Shown: positions 1 through 12,118, counted from the stretch's first letter. The stretch: DNA of 64,000 bases from Streptomyces sp. Je 1-369 (GCF_026810505.1 NZ_CP101750.1:1703448-1767447), one strand, 5' to 3'. Translations and numbers: made by a program. The notes: generated by a model from the letters alone, not told the origin.

Positions 1-1185
<1,185 letters not shown>

Positions 1186-1344
1186 TCAGGCTGTCGCTGC
1201 TGTCGCTGGAAACTGTTACGGGAATTGCGGGTCGCGCCGTGCGGCGATCTTCGCGCAGAGACCCGAAGATCTCGACGAAGCCCGCGCCTCGGACCGGTCG
1301 AACGTGTCGCCCGAGCGGGGCCTTCCCCATGCGGCGATGCGCTC

Positions 1345-1360
1345 TATGCATGAGTATGCA
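1345..1360 (-). promoter_or_regulatory. ARG box over the argH -10 (ArgR operator)
   Basis: The sequence TGCATACTCATGCATA (minus strand) contains a perfect TGCAT-N4-ATGCA dyad. ArgR operators in bacteria are pairs of 18-bp boxes of the form TGAAT-N4-ATTCA, and streptomycete boxes are reported as TGCAT-rich. The dyad covers the -10, so bound ArgR-arginine would block RNA polymerase. The argR gene itself is 0.8 kb away. Confidence 0.7.
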
Positions 1361-1381
1361 GTGCACCGTATGTTTCGTCAA
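1353..1381 (-). promoter_or_regulatory. argH promoter (TTGACG-17-CATACT)
   Basis: Read on the minus strand, TTGACG (1376-1381) is followed after exactly 17 bases by CATACT (1353-1358). These match the -35 consensus at 5 of 6 positions and the -10 at 4 of 6. Transcription would start near 1346, giving a leader of about 170 bases before argH. The -10 is inside the ARG-box dyad. Assignment is by pattern only. Confidence 0.6.
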
Positions 1382-1404
1382 CGCGACGACTCGCCGGGGG
1401 TCGT

Positions 1405-1433
1405 TAGACAGCCGAAGGATCCTGGTCGATAAT
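1405..1433 (+). promoter_or_regulatory. Promoter of the PPOX-family gene, probably leaderless
   Basis: TAGACA (1405-1410), a 17-base spacer, then GATAAT (1428-1433). The predicted start of transcription falls at 1440-1442, on the ATG of the downstream gene, and no Shine-Dalgarno sequence precedes that ATG. This is the arrangement of a leaderless mRNA, which is common in streptomycetes. Confidence 0.6.
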
Positions 1434-1441
1434 CCGCAGCC

Positions 1442-2047
1442 ATGGGAAAGACTCACGACCGCATAGACGGCAGGCTCCGCACCTTCATCGAGGAACAGCC
1501 GATGTTCTTCACGGCGACCGCGCCCCTCGCCGACGACGGCACGATCAACCTCTCCCCCAAGGGTCTCAAGGGCTCCTTCGCGGTCGTCGACGAACGGACC
1601 GTCGCCTACCTGGACTTCGCGGGCAGCAACGCCGAGACCGTCGCCCACCTGCGGGAGAACGGCCGCATCACGCTCATGTGGTGCGCCTTCCAGGGGCCGC
1701 CGAACATCGTGCGGGTGCACGGCCGCGGTGAACCGGTCTTCCGCGACGACCCGCGCTTCACGGAGCTCCTCGCCCACTTCCCCGGCATCGACCCGACACC
1801 GCACGGGCTGCGCGCCGTCATCGTCGTGACGGCCGACGTCATCCGCGACACCTGCGGGTACGCGGTGCCCTTCATGACGTACGACGAGGACCGCGACCTG
1901 CACGGCAAGCGGTTCGCGCGCGAGGACGACGCGTCGCTCAGCGCGTACTTCACGAAGAAGGACCACATCGCCCAGAGCATCGACGGCCTCCCCGGGCTCC
2001 CCCTCCCCCTGCCCCCCACCCCCGCACCGGCCGAACCCTCCATGTAG
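1442..2047 (+). CDS. Pyridoxamine 5'-phosphate oxidase-family flavin-binding protein
   Basis: A 201-residue protein of the PNPOx-like split-barrel superfamily, which bind FMN or F420. The N-terminal half shows the expected pattern: FIEEQPMFFTATA, then LSPKGLKGSFAVVD (the FMN phosphate-binding strand in relatives) and the stretch NIVRVHGRGEPVFRD. The C-terminus is proline-rich and probably disordered. The substrate is not predictable; relatives are often annotated only as PPOX class. The ATG at 1442 has no ribosome site, but a promoter is placed for leaderless transcription. It stands between argH and argR, divergent from argH, and nothing ties it to arginine synthesis beyond position. A plausible alternative is a general oxidoreductase or heme/flavin-binding protein. 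Confidence 0.8.
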   Translation: MGKTHDRIDGRLRTFIEEQPMFFTATAPLADDGTINLSPKGLKGSFAVVDERTVAYLDFAGSNAETVAHLRENGRITLMWCAFQGPPNIVRVHGRGEPVFRDDPRFTELLAHFPGIDPTPHGLRAVIVVTADVIRDTCGYAVPFMTYDEDRDLHGKRFAREDDASLSAYFTKKDHIAQSIDGLPGLPLPLPPTPAPAEPSM

Positions 2048-2188
2048 CGACCACACACCGAGACGGGGCTGCACGCGCACACGACCGGAGCGTTGCCACC
2101 CGGCGCCGCGGGCGACGGTGCGGAGCTGTAAGGAACGCGTACGTCGCCCGCTCGCGCGGTGGACCGTAGGGCCCGAACGGCCGTGGGC

Positions 2189-2734
2189 CTAGTGCTCGTT
2201 AGAAGCCAGCCGCAGCAGATGGTCCGCCAGCGCCTGACCCCCCGTCGGCTCCCTGCTGATCAGCATCAGCGTGTCGTCGCCCGCGATCGTGCCGAGGATG
2301 TCGTGGAGTTCGGCCTGGTCGATCGCGGAGGCCAGGAACTGGGCCGCGCCCGGTGGGGTGCGCAGGACGACGAGGTTGGCCGAGGCTTCCGCGGAGATCA
2401 GGAGTTCCGCGGAGAGGCGCCGCATCCGTTCCTCCTTGGCCGACTCGCCGAGCGGTGCGCGCGGGGTGCGGAAACCGCCCTCGCTCGGGACCGCGTAGAT
2501 GAGGTCGCCCTCGGCGTTGCGGATCTTCACCGCGTTCAGCTCGTCCAGGTCGCGGGAGAGCGTCGCCTGGGTGACGGTCAGGCCGTCGTCGGCGAGCAGC
2601 TTCGCCAGCTGGCTCTGGGAGCGCACCGGCTGCCGGTTGAGGATGTCCACGATCCGGCGGTGACGTGCGGTGCGGGTCTGCGGTACGGCGGGACCCGCGT
2701 GGTCGGCGTGCTCGTTGCCTTGCGCCTGGCTCAT
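2189..2734 (-). CDS. argR: Arginine repressor
   Basis: Hexameric arginine-sensing repressor of arginine genes. From ATG 2734 the product has 181 residues. A winged helix-turn-helix lies at about residues 20-65 ([18 protein letters not shown]), and the C-terminal oligomerisation and arginine-binding part contains the GTIAGDDT motif. An in-frame upstream ATG at 2776 is inside argD and has no good ribosome site. GGAGA lies about a dozen bases before 2734. It is the last gene of argCJBDR, starting seven bases after the argD stop, so repressor level follows operon transcription and is probably autoregulated through the operon promoter. Longer than E. coli ArgR because of a 20-residue N-terminal extension. 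Confidence 0.95.
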   Translation of the reverse strand: MSQAQGNEHADHAGPAVPQTRTARHRRIVDILNRQPVRSQSQLAKLLADDGLTVTQATLSRDLDELNAVKIRNAEGDLIYAVPSEGGFRTPRAPLGESAKEERMRRLSAELLISAEASANLVVLRTPPGAAQFLASAIDQAELHDILGTIAGDDTLMLISREPTGGQALADHLLRLASNEH

Positions 2735-2741
2735 CGTCGTC

Positions 2742-3947
2742 TCATTCTCCGGATCGTTCGTCCCCGTCGGCTTCAAGAGCCTTGCCCAGGATGCCGGGCA
2801 GGGCCCCGAGGAACGCGTCCACCTCTTCGTCGCGCACGTTCAGCGGCGGCATCAGCCGTACGACATCGGGGGCGGGCGCGTTCACGAGGAAGCCGGCGTC
2901 CTGAGCCACCTGCTGCACCCGCGGCGCGAGCGGCTCGGTGAGCACGATACCCAGCAGGAGGCCCGAGCCCCTTACATGCCGTACGAGCGGGTGTCCCGGT
3001 GACTCGATTCCGTCGCGCAGCTTTTCGCCCGCGCGCTTGGTGTTGTCGAGGAGCCCCTCCGCCTCGATGGTGTCGATCACGGCGCGGCCCGCGGCGCACG
3101 CGACGGGGTTCCCGCCGAACGTCGTGCCGTGGTGACCGGGCTTGAAGAGCTCGGCGGCGGCGCCGAACGCGACGGTCGCGCCGAGCGGGAGGCCGCCGCC
3201 CAGACCCTTCGCGAGCGTGACGACGTCGGGCTGTACGCCGTCGTGTGCCAGGTACTCGAACCAGTGGCCGGTGCGGCCGATTCCGGTCTGCACCTCGTCG
3301 AGGACGAGGAGCGTGCCGGTGGCCTCGGTGATCTCGCGGGCCGCCTTGAGGTAGCCCGCGGGCGGCACGACGACACCGTTCTCGCCCTGGATCGGCTCGA
3401 TGATGACGAGGGCGGTGTCGGTGGTCACGGCTGCGCGGAGGGCGTCCACGTCGCCGTAGGGGACGTGCGTCACCTCTCCGGGCAGCGGTACGAACGGCTC
3501 CTGCTTGCCGGGCTGTCCGGTGAGGGCGAGCGCGCCCATCGTGCGGCCGTGGAAGCCGCCCTGGGTCGCGACCATGTGCGGGCGGCCGGTCAGCCTGCCG
3601 AGCTTGAACGCGCCCTCGTTGGCCTCGGCGCCGGAGTTGCAGAAGTACACCCGGCCTTCACGGCCGAAGAGCTGCAGCAGCTTCTCGGCGAGCGCGACGG
3701 GCGGCTCGGCTACGAAGAGGTTGGAGACGTGGCCGAGGGCGCCCATCTGGGCGCTCACGGCCTCGACGAGCGCCGGGTGGGCGTGGCCGAGCGCGTTGAC
3801 CGCGATGCCGCCGACGAAGTCGAGGTACTCGTTGCCGTCGGCGTCCCACAGCTTGGTGCCCGCGCCGCGCACGAGCGGCAGCCTCGGCGTGCCGTAGTTG
3901 TCCATGAGTGCGTCCCGCCAGCGCCCGGTCAGCTCCTGGTTGCTCAT
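2742..3947 (-). CDS. argD: Acetylornithine aminotransferase
   Basis: PLP enzyme converting N-acetylglutamate semialdehyde to N-acetylornithine. The 401-residue length is normal for the class III aminotransferases. Visible features are CNSGAEANE (103-111), the cofactor aspartate in LDEVQTG (D217) and the PLP lysine K247 in TLAKGLGGG. Its ATG overlaps the argB stop in an ATGA tetranucleotide, so translation is probably coupled. It is the fourth gene of the operon. These enzymes often also act on succinyldiaminopimelate, which the sequence cannot settle. Confidence 0.96.
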   Translation of the reverse strand: MSNQELTGRWRDALMDNYGTPRLPLVRGAGTKLWDADGNEYLDFVGGIAVNALGHAHPALVEAVSAQMGALGHVSNLFVAEPPVALAEKLLQLFGREGRVYFCNSGAEANEGAFKLGRLTGRPHMVATQGGFHGRTMGALALTGQPGKQEPFVPLPGEVTHVPYGDVDALRAAVTTDTALVIIEPIQGENGVVVPPAGYLKAAREITEATGTLLVLDEVQTGIGRTGHWFEYLAHDGVQPDVVTLAKGLGGGLPLGATVAFGAAAELFKPGHHGTTFGGNPVACAAGRAVIDTIEAEGLLDNTKRAGEKLRDGIESPGHPLVRHVRGSGLLLGIVLTEPLAPRVQQVAQDAGFLVNAPAPDVVRLMPPLNVRDEEVDAFLGALPGILGKALEADGDERSGE

Positions 3948-4854
3948 GACTCCCCCTCAGTGTCGTCGTCGGGCACGACCATCGTGCCGATGCCTTCGTC
4001 CGTGAAGATCTCCAGCAGGATCGAGTGCTGGACACGTCCGTCGATCACGCGGGCCGTCTCGACGCCGTTGCGGACGGCGTGCAGGCAGCCCTCCATCTTG
4101 GGGACCATGCCGCTGGCGAGCTCGGGCAGGAGCTTCTCCAGCTCCTTCGCGGTGAGGCGGCTGATGACCTCGTCGGAGTTCGGCCAGTCCTCGTAGAGGC
4201 CCTCGACGTCGGTGAGGACCATCAGGGTCTCGGCATCAAGCGCCGCAGCGAGTGCCGAAGCCGCCGTATCAGCATTGACGTTGTAGACATGTCCGTCGTC
4301 CTGGGAGCGGGCGATCGAGGAGACGACCGGGATGCGGCCGTCGGCGAGCAGCGCCTCGATGGCGCCCGTGTCGATCTCGGTGATCTCGCCGACGCGGCCG
4401 ATGTCGACCAGTTCGCCCTCGATGCGGGGCTGGTGCTTGGTGGCGGTGATGGTGTGGGCGTCCTCGCCGGTGAGGCCGACGGCGAGCGGGCCGTGCTGGT
4501 TGAGCAGGCCGACGAGCTCGCGCTGCACCTGTCCTGCGAGCACCATGCGTACGACGTCCATGGCGTCCTCGGTGGTGACGCGCAGGCCCGCCTTGAACTC
4601 GCTGACGATGCCGTGCCGGTCGAGGGCCTTGCTGATCTGCGGTCCGCCGCCGTGTACGACGACGGGCTTGAGGCCCGCGTGGTGCAGGAAGACGACGTCC
4701 TGGGCGAAGGCCGCCTTGAGCGCCTCGTCGACCATGGCGTTGCCGCCGAACTTGATGACGACGGTCTTGCCGCGGTGCCGGGTCAGCCAGGGCAGCGCCT
4801 CGATGAGGATCTCGGCCTTGGGGAGCGCGGTGTGCTTGCGCGCGGTGGGAGTGC

Positions 4855-4858
<4 letters not shown>
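3944..4858 (-). CDS. argB: Acetylglutamate kinase
   Basis: Phosphorylates N-acetylglutamate, usually the arginine-feedback-regulated step. The 304-residue product begins [18 protein letters not shown]. The amino-acid-kinase motifs KFGGN (36-40) and VVHGGGPQI are present. The open frame runs much further upstream, but that extension is an arginine-rich shadow of argJ. ATG 4858 overlaps the argJ stop as ATGA, which fixes the start. The extended N-terminal helix (about 25 residues before the kinase core) is the kind seen in arginine-inhibited hexameric enzymes, so feedback inhibition is likely. Confidence 0.96.
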
Positions 4859-7087
<2,229 letters not shown>

Positions 7088-7131
7088 TCCAAGGGTGAGT
7101 CTTGACCGAAAGCGGTGATGTTGCGGTCGAC

Positions 7132-9852
7132 TCAGTCGCCGAAGGAGCGCGGGGCGCGGCCGGTGACTCGTTCCACGTCCGGGCTGATCCGCAGTTCGGC
7201 GGGGTTCGGGGCAGCGAGGATCTCGACGTACCCGCTCGTTCCGTGGACGCGGATCCGCTGGCCGTCCCGGATCAGCCGGGTCGCCTTCTCCACGCCCACG
7301 ACGGCGGGCAGGCCGTACTCCCTGGCGATCACCGCGCCATGGGTCATCAGGCCGCCCACCTCGGTCACCAGGCCCGCGACGGCGACGAACAGCGGCGACC
7401 AGCTGGGGTCCGTGAAGGTGGTGACCAGGATGTCGCCCGCTTCCAGGTCGGCGTCCGCGATGTCGAGGATGACGCGGGCCCGCCCCTCGACGGTCCCCGC
7501 GGAGACCGCGAGGCCGGTCAGGGCGCCGTCGGGCACGTCGTCACGCCGGTACGCGCCGGTGAGGGCCTCGCCGTCCGAGGTGAGTACGCGGGGCGGCGTG
7601 AGCTCCTCGTGCCACCGGAAGTCGTCCTTGCGCCGCTGGACGAGTCCGGGGTCCAGCCGGTGCGTGCGCACCACGTCGTGGAGTTCCTGGAAGGTGAGGT
7701 GGAAGATGTCCTCCTTCTCGGCGAGCACGCCCGCCCGCACCAGGCGTTCGGCCTCCCCCAGGAGGGCCTGCTTGTAGACGAAGTAGCGCTGGATGATGCC
7801 GTACTTCGGGTACTCCCGGTACCCGATGAACGTCCTGACCCGGTCGATCATCCGCTTGGTCTCGTCGGCCTTCAGGTCCCCGTCGTCCGGCAGGGCCCGC
7901 AACCGCGTCAGCACGTCGCGTTCCTTCTCGGCCGCCTTCTGCCGTCCCTGCTCGAAACGGAGTGCGGCGGCGCCGGGGCCGAAGTTCCTGACGTTGTCGA
8001 GGATCACGGGGATGAGCGCGGTGGGGCGCTCACGCCACCGCGGCCTGGTGATGTCGATCTCGCCGACGCAGCGCACACCGTACCGGTCGAGGTAGGCCTC
8101 GATGGCGTCCCGCGCCTCGGCCCCGCCCGGGAGCGCCGCCAGCTCGTCGCTCGACAGGAAGTCCTCGTCCTCGACGCCCTGGAGATACGCCACGGCCTCC
8201 GGGTACGGGCGGATCGCGTCCGCGACGTCGAGCAGCGCGAGGCCCATCTCGGACGTGATGTTGTCCGGGGCGGACAGGGTGAGCGTGTCGGCCGCGTTCG
8301 TCTCCCCCAGCCACTCCCGCAGCTTGTCGTTGAGCCACCAGGTGGCGTCCATGCCCGCCATGAGCGCCTGGAAGCTCAGGGGGTCGCCGAGGACCCGCTT
8401 GTGCTCGACGAAGGCCTCGATGAGGAAGTCGAACAGCGCCGGTCCGGACTTCGTACGGATGTCGCGCTCCAGCGCGGCGACGGAGGCCTCGCTGCGGGCG
8501 ATGAGCTCGGTGACGATGGCGGGGTCGGTCTCGATGGGGGCGGGGGGCGGGGTGGCGGGCGCGGTCGCGGGCGGGGTGGCGGGCGATGGCTCCTCGGCCG
8601 GGGGCGACGGTACGACGAAGTCGCCGCGGTCGATGACCGTCTCCAGCGCGTCCCTGGTCAGCGGATCGCTCTTGCCGATGACATCGAGGAGGGCCGCGCG
8701 GGTGCCGGGCGAGGCCAGGCGCGGGGTCACGTCGACGAAGAGCCTGCCCCCGGCCTCGCACATGTCGGCCATGGCCGTCCGCTGCCACATGGAGTACCCG
8801 AGGGGCTTCATCGCGTCGGTCATCATCTGCTGGTGGCCGACGGATACGTAGACGCGGTTCCGCTGGCCGCTGCCGCTCTCGGCTTCGCGCTCGGGGATGG
8901 GAAAGAGCGTGGTGATCGGTCGGCTCTGCACGATCCGGAAGCCGCCGTCGGCGAGGCACCACTCGATGTCCTGCGGTCGGCCGAAGTGCGCCTCGATGTG
9001 ACGTCCGATCCGTACGAGCTCCACGACCTGGTCGTCCGTCAGCGCCGGTTCCTTCTGCTGTCGTGCGTCGACCGCCACTTCCTCGGTGCCGCCGGTGGGC
9101 AGGGCGTACACGGCGCGCTCCTTGGCGGCGATGGTCCTGTCGACGACTCTGCCGTCCCGCACCGTGAAGACGTCCGGATTGACCAGGCCGGAGACCAGCG
9201 CCTCGCCGAGGCCGAAGCCCGCGTCCACGGTGGCGGTCTTCCGGTCCCCCGTGACGGGGTCGGCCGTGAAGAGGATCCCGGCGGCGTGCGGGAAGACCAT
9301 CCGCTGTACGACCACGGCCATCAGGACCGTGCGGTGGTCGACGCCGTTGCGCCGGCGGTAGACCACGGCGCGCTCGGTGAAGACCGAGGCCCAGCAGCGC
9401 CTGATGTGCCGCAGGATCTCCTCCGGCCCCACGATGTTGAGGTACGTGTCCTGCTGCCCGGCGAACGACGCCGTCGGCTGGTCCTCGGCGGTCGCGCTGG
9501 ACCGTACGGCATAGGCGGCCCGCTCTCCCGTACGGGCGACTGCGCGGGTGACCGTTTCCGCGAGGTCGTCCGGGACCGCGACGCCTTCGATGACGTGGCG
9601 GATCTCCGCGCTCAGCGTCCGGATGCCCTCCTGGCCGTCCGGGCTCAGCCGCGCCAGGCGGTCGAGCCGGTCATCGAGGGAGGGCGTCTCCGCGACGATG
9701 TGCCGGTACGCGTCGGTCGTCACGCAGAAACCGGCCGGCACGTGGACGCCACCGATCCGCGCCAGTCCGCCCAGATGCGCGCCCTTGCCGCCGACAGCGG
9801 CGGTCTGTCGCTCGTCGACTTCCGCAAGGTCGAGTACGTATTGCATGCCCAT
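7132..9852 (-). CDS. rph: Rifampin phosphotransferase (rifamycin-inactivating)
   Basis: Phosphorylates rifamycins using ATP, which is split to AMP and phosphate, and gives resistance. The 906-residue protein has the Rph three-part plan: an ATP-grasp domain of PEP-synthase type (about 1-320; GGKGAHLG at 20-28, RSSATAED at 117-124), a large central rifamycin-binding domain, and a C-terminal swivelling histidine domain with the catalytic H838 in MTHGAVIAREYG. A PEP synthase would be shorter in the middle and would lack this arrangement. A proline/alanine-rich insert at 414-440 is probably a flexible linker. ATG 9852 is preceded by GGGGCGCC, a weak ribosome site; ATG 9846 is possible. A rifamycin-associated element lies 59 bases upstream. 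Confidence 0.9.
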   Translation of the reverse strand: MGMQYVLDLAEVDERQTAAVGGKGAHLGGLARIGGVHVPAGFCVTTDAYRHIVAETPSLDDRLDRLARLSPDGQEGIRTLSAEIRHVIEGVAVPDDLAETVTRAVARTGERAAYAVRSSATAEDQPTASFAGQQDTYLNIVGPEEILRHIRRCWASVFTERAVVYRRRNGVDHRTVLMAVVVQRMVFPHAAGILFTADPVTGDRKTATVDAGFGLGEALVSGLVNPDVFTVRDGRVVDRTIAAKERAVYALPTGGTEEVAVDARQQKEPALTDDQVVELVRIGRHIEAHFGRPQDIEWCLADGGFRIVQSRPITTLFPIPEREAESGSGQRNRVYVSVGHQQMMTDAMKPLGYSMWQRTAMADMCEAGGRLFVDVTPRLASPGTRAALLDVIGKSDPLTRDALETVIDRGDFVVPSPPAEEPSPATPPATAPATPPPAPIETDPAIVTELIARSEASVAALERDIRTKSGPALFDFLIEAFVEHKRVLGDPLSFQALMAGMDATWWLNDKLREWLGETNAADTLTLSAPDNITSEMGLALLDVADAIRPYPEAVAYLQGVEDEDFLSSDELAALPGGAEARDAIEAYLDRYGVRCVGEIDITRPRWRERPTALIPVILDNVRNFGPGAAALRFEQGRQKAAEKERDVLTRLRALPDDGDLKADETKRMIDRVRTFIGYREYPKYGIIQRYFVYKQALLGEAERLVRAGVLAEKEDIFHLTFQELHDVVRTHRLDPGLVQRRKDDFRWHEELTPPRVLTSDGEALTGAYRRDDVPDGALTGLAVSAGTVEGRARVILDIADADLEAGDILVTTFTDPSWSPLFVAVAGLVTEVGGLMTHGAVIAREYGLPAVVGVEKATRLIRDGQRIRVHGTSGYVEILAAPNPAELRISPDVERVTGRAPRSFGD

Positions 9853-9910
9853 CGTTCGGCGCCCCGTTTCCGCAGGTAGTGGCTTCGGCCGACGATTGTG
9901 CGCCGTGCCC

Positions 9911-9930
9911 GGGGCCTTGTGGCAAGCCCC
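9911..9930. promoter_or_regulatory. Rifamycin-associated element (RAE) upstream of rph
   Basis: The 20-bp imperfect inverted repeat GGGGCCTTGTGGCAAGCCCC matches, as I remember it, the 19-bp RAE found before rifamycin-inactivating genes of actinomycetes (GGGGCTTGC..CAAGGCCC). It is 59-78 bases before the rph start, which supports both the rph call and rifamycin-inducible expression. Confidence 0.8.
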
Positions 9931-9953
9931 CCAGGACGCTATAAGTTGATAGT

Positions 9954-9977
9954 GGCAAGGAGAGCTCTCTCCTTGCC
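9954..9977. repeat. Perfect hairpin upstream of the RAE
   Basis: GGCAAGGAG (9954-9962) and CTCCTTGCC (9969-9977) form a 9-bp stem with a 6-base loop. No gene ends nearby, so it is not an obvious terminator. It may be an operator, or part of the control region shared by rph and the divergent GtrA-like gene. Confidence 0.6.
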
Positions 9978-9993
9978 CTTTGTGTTTTCCGGC

Positions 9994-10033
9994 CTGACGC
10001 CCCCTGATGCCCGCTGACGCCCCCTGACGCCTG
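9994..10033. repeat. Four tandem 10-bp repeats (CTGACGCCCC)
   Basis: Units at 9994, 10004, 10014 and 10024 read CTGACGCCCC, CTGATGCCCG, CTGACGCCCC and CTGACGCCTG. The spacing is close to one helical turn, so every unit presents the same face of the DNA. They lie in the rph / GtrA-like intergenic region just before a CATAAT -10-like sequence (10051-10056). This could be an activator-binding array or a short minisatellite. Confidence 0.55.
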
Positions 10034-10065
10034 GCCGCCGCGCGTGGCGCCATAATTCCTTCGCC

Positions 10066-10097
10066 ATGGCACCACGCGTGTGCCATGATGGCACCAC
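10066..10097. promoter_or_regulatory. Operator-like repeats before the GtrA-like gene
   Basis: ATGGCAC (10066-10072) and GTGCCAT (10080-10086) are inverted arms separated by seven bases. A second direct copy of ATGGCACCAC follows at 10088-10097, exactly 22 bp (about two turns) from the first. The position is just after the CATAAT -10-like sequence, where a repressor would act. The cognate protein is unknown. Confidence 0.45.
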
Positions 10098-10138
10098 AGC
10101 GACACGGTGGGTCGTCGCAACGGGGTGGGGAGCAGGAC

Positions 10139-10723
10139 ATGGCATCGACAGAGCGCAGAGAGAGACAGCGCGAGCGACAGGGCGAGCGACAGGGCAGTGG
10201 GGGTGGCAGCAGCCACAACGGCGGCCGGGGCCCCGGCGCCTTACGCGCCTTCGCCCGCTTCGTGCTCTGCGGCGGCGGCGTGGGACTCGCCTCCAGCTTC
10301 GCCGTGGCGGGCCTCGCCCTCTCGCTTCCGTGGGCCGTGGCCAACGCGCTGGTCACCGCGGTCTCCACGGTGCTCGCCACCGAGCTGCACGCCCGCTTCA
10401 CCTTCGGCGGGGGCGGCCGCGCGACCTGGCGGCAGCACGTGCAGTCGGCCGGGTCCGCGGCGGCGGCGTACATGGTGACGTGCGGGGCGATGCTGGTCCT
10501 GCAGCAGTTGGTGGCCGCGCCCGGTGCGGTGCTGGAGCAGGTCGTCTACCTGTCCGCGTCCGCGCTGGCCGGTGTCGCGCGGTTCGCGGTGCTCCGCGTC
10601 GTGGTCTTCGCCCGCGGCCGCCGCCCGCAGCCCGCGCCCGTCCGCGGCGCACGCCCCGTCTCCGTGACCGTGACCCGCACCGCGGCCCCGGCCGAGACCG
10701 CGGCACTCTGCCCCGCGGCCTGA
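10139..10723 (+). CDS. GtrA-like small membrane protein
   Basis: A 194-residue protein with about 40 hydrophilic N-terminal residues rich in Arg, Gln and Gly, then four predicted membrane segments beginning FARFVLCGGGVGLASS. The pattern of a first helix starting near FxxVGG, then NALVTAVSTVLATELHARFTFG, matches the GtrA family, which is involved in moving or modifying polyprenyl-linked sugars for cell-envelope glycans. I start at ATG 10139 because GGGGAG lies six bases upstream; an in-frame ATG at 10085 lacks a site. The family call rests on the helix pattern and the N..S..F-like motif, so it is moderate. It is divergent from rph, with an unusually repeat-rich intergenic region. Confidence 0.65.
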   Translation: MASTERRERQRERQGERQGSGGGSSHNGGRGPGALRAFARFVLCGGGVGLASSFAVAGLALSLPWAVANALVTAVSTVLATELHARFTFGGGGRATWRQHVQSAGSAAAAYMVTCGAMLVLQQLVAAPGAVLEQVVYLSASALAGVARFAVLRVVVFARGRRPQPAPVRGARPVSVTVTRTAAPAETAALCPAA

Positions 10724-10816
10724 CCTCCCCAGCGGCTCACACCGCGAGTCGCCTACCGTTGCCGACGTGACCGGACATGGTGCCGTGCCATAGGCGGGCT
10801 GACTGTACCCACACCA

Positions 10817-11605
10817 TCACGTGACGGCGGCCGGGGCGTCCGGCAGCCGGTCCGCGAAGCGGCTTACCGCGTAGGTGAAGGCGTCCGGCTCGTCGAAGTT
10901 CGCGAGGTGGCGTGCGCCGGGGATCAGCTCGATGCGGGCCTCGGGGTGCGCGCGGGCGAACTCGGCCTCACCGGACCGGAAGACAGTGTCCTTCTCTCCG
11001 TTGAGGATGAGGACGGGTGCCGCGACGTGCCGCATCGCGCTCGCGTCGAAGCGGCCGATGACCTCGCCCCAGGCGTCGGGCAGCGTGTGGAACGCGTAGC
11101 CGGAGCGGATGGTGTCCGCCACGACCTCCGGCGGGTACATCCGTCGCAGCATGCGGTCGTTCCACCGGGCCAGCCGGTCCGCGGGCAGCCGCGGGACGAG
11201 CCCCGCGGCCCACCGGTACGGCGTCGCCCACGCCCCGCACGTCGAGGCGCTGGCGCCCGCGAGGACGAGGCCGCGCAGGCGATCCGGGTGGCTGCGGGCG
11301 AACTCCAGCGCGGCGTACCCGCCGAGGGAGTGGCCGACGACCAGGGCCGGCCCGCGGTCGAGCGCGTCCACCTCGGACGCGATGACCTCCGTCGCGGCGG
11401 CGAGGCTCCAGGGCTGTTCGGAGCGGGCGCCGTGTCCGGGCAGATCGACCGCGGCCACGGCGAAGTCGTCCCGCAGCGCGGCCAGTTGCGGGCTCCACTG
11501 GCCCGCGTTGAGGCGGGTTCCGTGGACGAAGACGATGGGGGGTGCGGTGGTCGCGTACGAGGGGTTGGGCGCGTACGACGCACTCGCGGCGTCCGCCTCG
11601 GTCAC
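10817..11605 (-). CDS. Alpha/beta-fold hydrolase
   Basis: A 262-residue cytosolic alpha/beta hydrolase. The oxyanion HGT (29-30 region) and nucleophile elbow GHSLGG (S93) are clear, as are a later acid (NGEKD) and the catalytic histidine in GARHLANFDEP, so the triad is intact. The overall length and lid region suit small-molecule esterases, lactonases or epoxide-hydrolase-like enzymes rather than lipases. The substrate is not predictable. It is followed in the same direction by nothing related; the upstream minus-strand neighbour is a DUF5997 gene 39 bases away, so the two may share a transcript. Confidence 0.85.
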   Translation of the reverse strand: MTEADAASASYAPNPSYATTAPPIVFVHGTRLNAGQWSPQLAALRDDFAVAAVDLPGHGARSEQPWSLAAATEVIASEVDALDRGPALVVGHSLGGYAALEFARSHPDRLRGLVLAGASASTCGAWATPYRWAAGLVPRLPADRLARWNDRMLRRMYPPEVVADTIRSGYAFHTLPDAWGEVIGRFDASAMRHVAAPVLILNGEKDTVFRSGEAEFARAHPEARIELIPGARHLANFDEPDAFTYAVSRFADRLPDAPAAVT

Positions 11606-11644
11606 CGTGGCTCCCCTCCCCCTTGGTTCAGCGCGGAGCGCCCC

Positions 11645-12061
11645 TCAGTCGCGCGGGTCCTCGCCGCGCGCCGCCCGCTTCTCCGCCTGCTCCGCCTGCT
11701 TCTCCTTGATCCGCACCGCGTCCTTGCGCACCTCGGCCTGCGTGGCGCGCTCCTGGCGCAGCCAGCCGGGCTGCTCCTCCTTCAGCGCGTCGATCTGCTC
11801 CGTGGTGAGCGGCTCGGTCACTCCGCCGCGCGCGAGGCCCGCGATGGAGACGCCGAGCTTGGCCGCGACGACGGGACGGGGGTGCGGGCCGTTGCGCCGC
11901 AGCTCCTGGAGCCACTCGGGCGGGTCGGTCTGCAGCGCGTTGAACTCGCTGCGCGAAACGACGCCCTCCTGGAACTCGGCGGGCGTGGCCTGGAGGTACA
12001 CACCCAGCTTCTTCGCCGCGGTCGCGGGCTTCATGGTCTGGGTGGTCTGGTGCGACGTCAT
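11645..12061 (-). CDS. DUF5997 family protein
   Basis: A 138-residue basic protein matching what I know as DUF5997, an actinobacterial family of unknown function. The middle region (RPVVAAKLGVSIAGLARGG..TEQIDALKEEQPGWL) could fold as a small helix-turn-helix, and the C-terminus is a charged helix rich in Lys, Glu and Arg. The ATG at 12061 has no ribosome site; TACCCT lies six bases upstream (12068-12073), as expected for a leaderless mRNA. It is divergent from an HTH-less LysR-like protein across only 57 bases, and the pair looks like a functional unit. A DNA-binding role is my inference. Confidence 0.8.
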   Translation of the reverse strand: MTSHQTTQTMKPATAAKKLGVYLQATPAEFQEGVVSRSEFNALQTDPPEWLQELRRNGPHPRPVVAAKLGVSIAGLARGGVTEPLTTEQIDALKEEQPGWLRQERATQAEVRKDAVRIKEKQAEQAEKRAARGEDPRD

Positions 12062-12118
12062 GGGTCAAGGGTATCGAGCGTGTGCGCTGTTCCTGACCAC
12101 GGCGGGTAGCCTGGCGAG

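Noticed and set aside
2166..2191. Hairpin at the argR stop as a terminator
   Set aside because: The stem (TAGGGCCC..GGGCCTA) is imperfect and overlaps the stop codon, so support is weak.
2773..3099. Small Arg-rich frames inside argD and other genes
   Set aside because: Alternate-frame shadows with no start context and no similarity to known proteins.
7102..9879. A 925-residue open frame antisense to rph
   Set aside because: High-GC shadow; the minus strand encodes a complete rifampin phosphotransferase.
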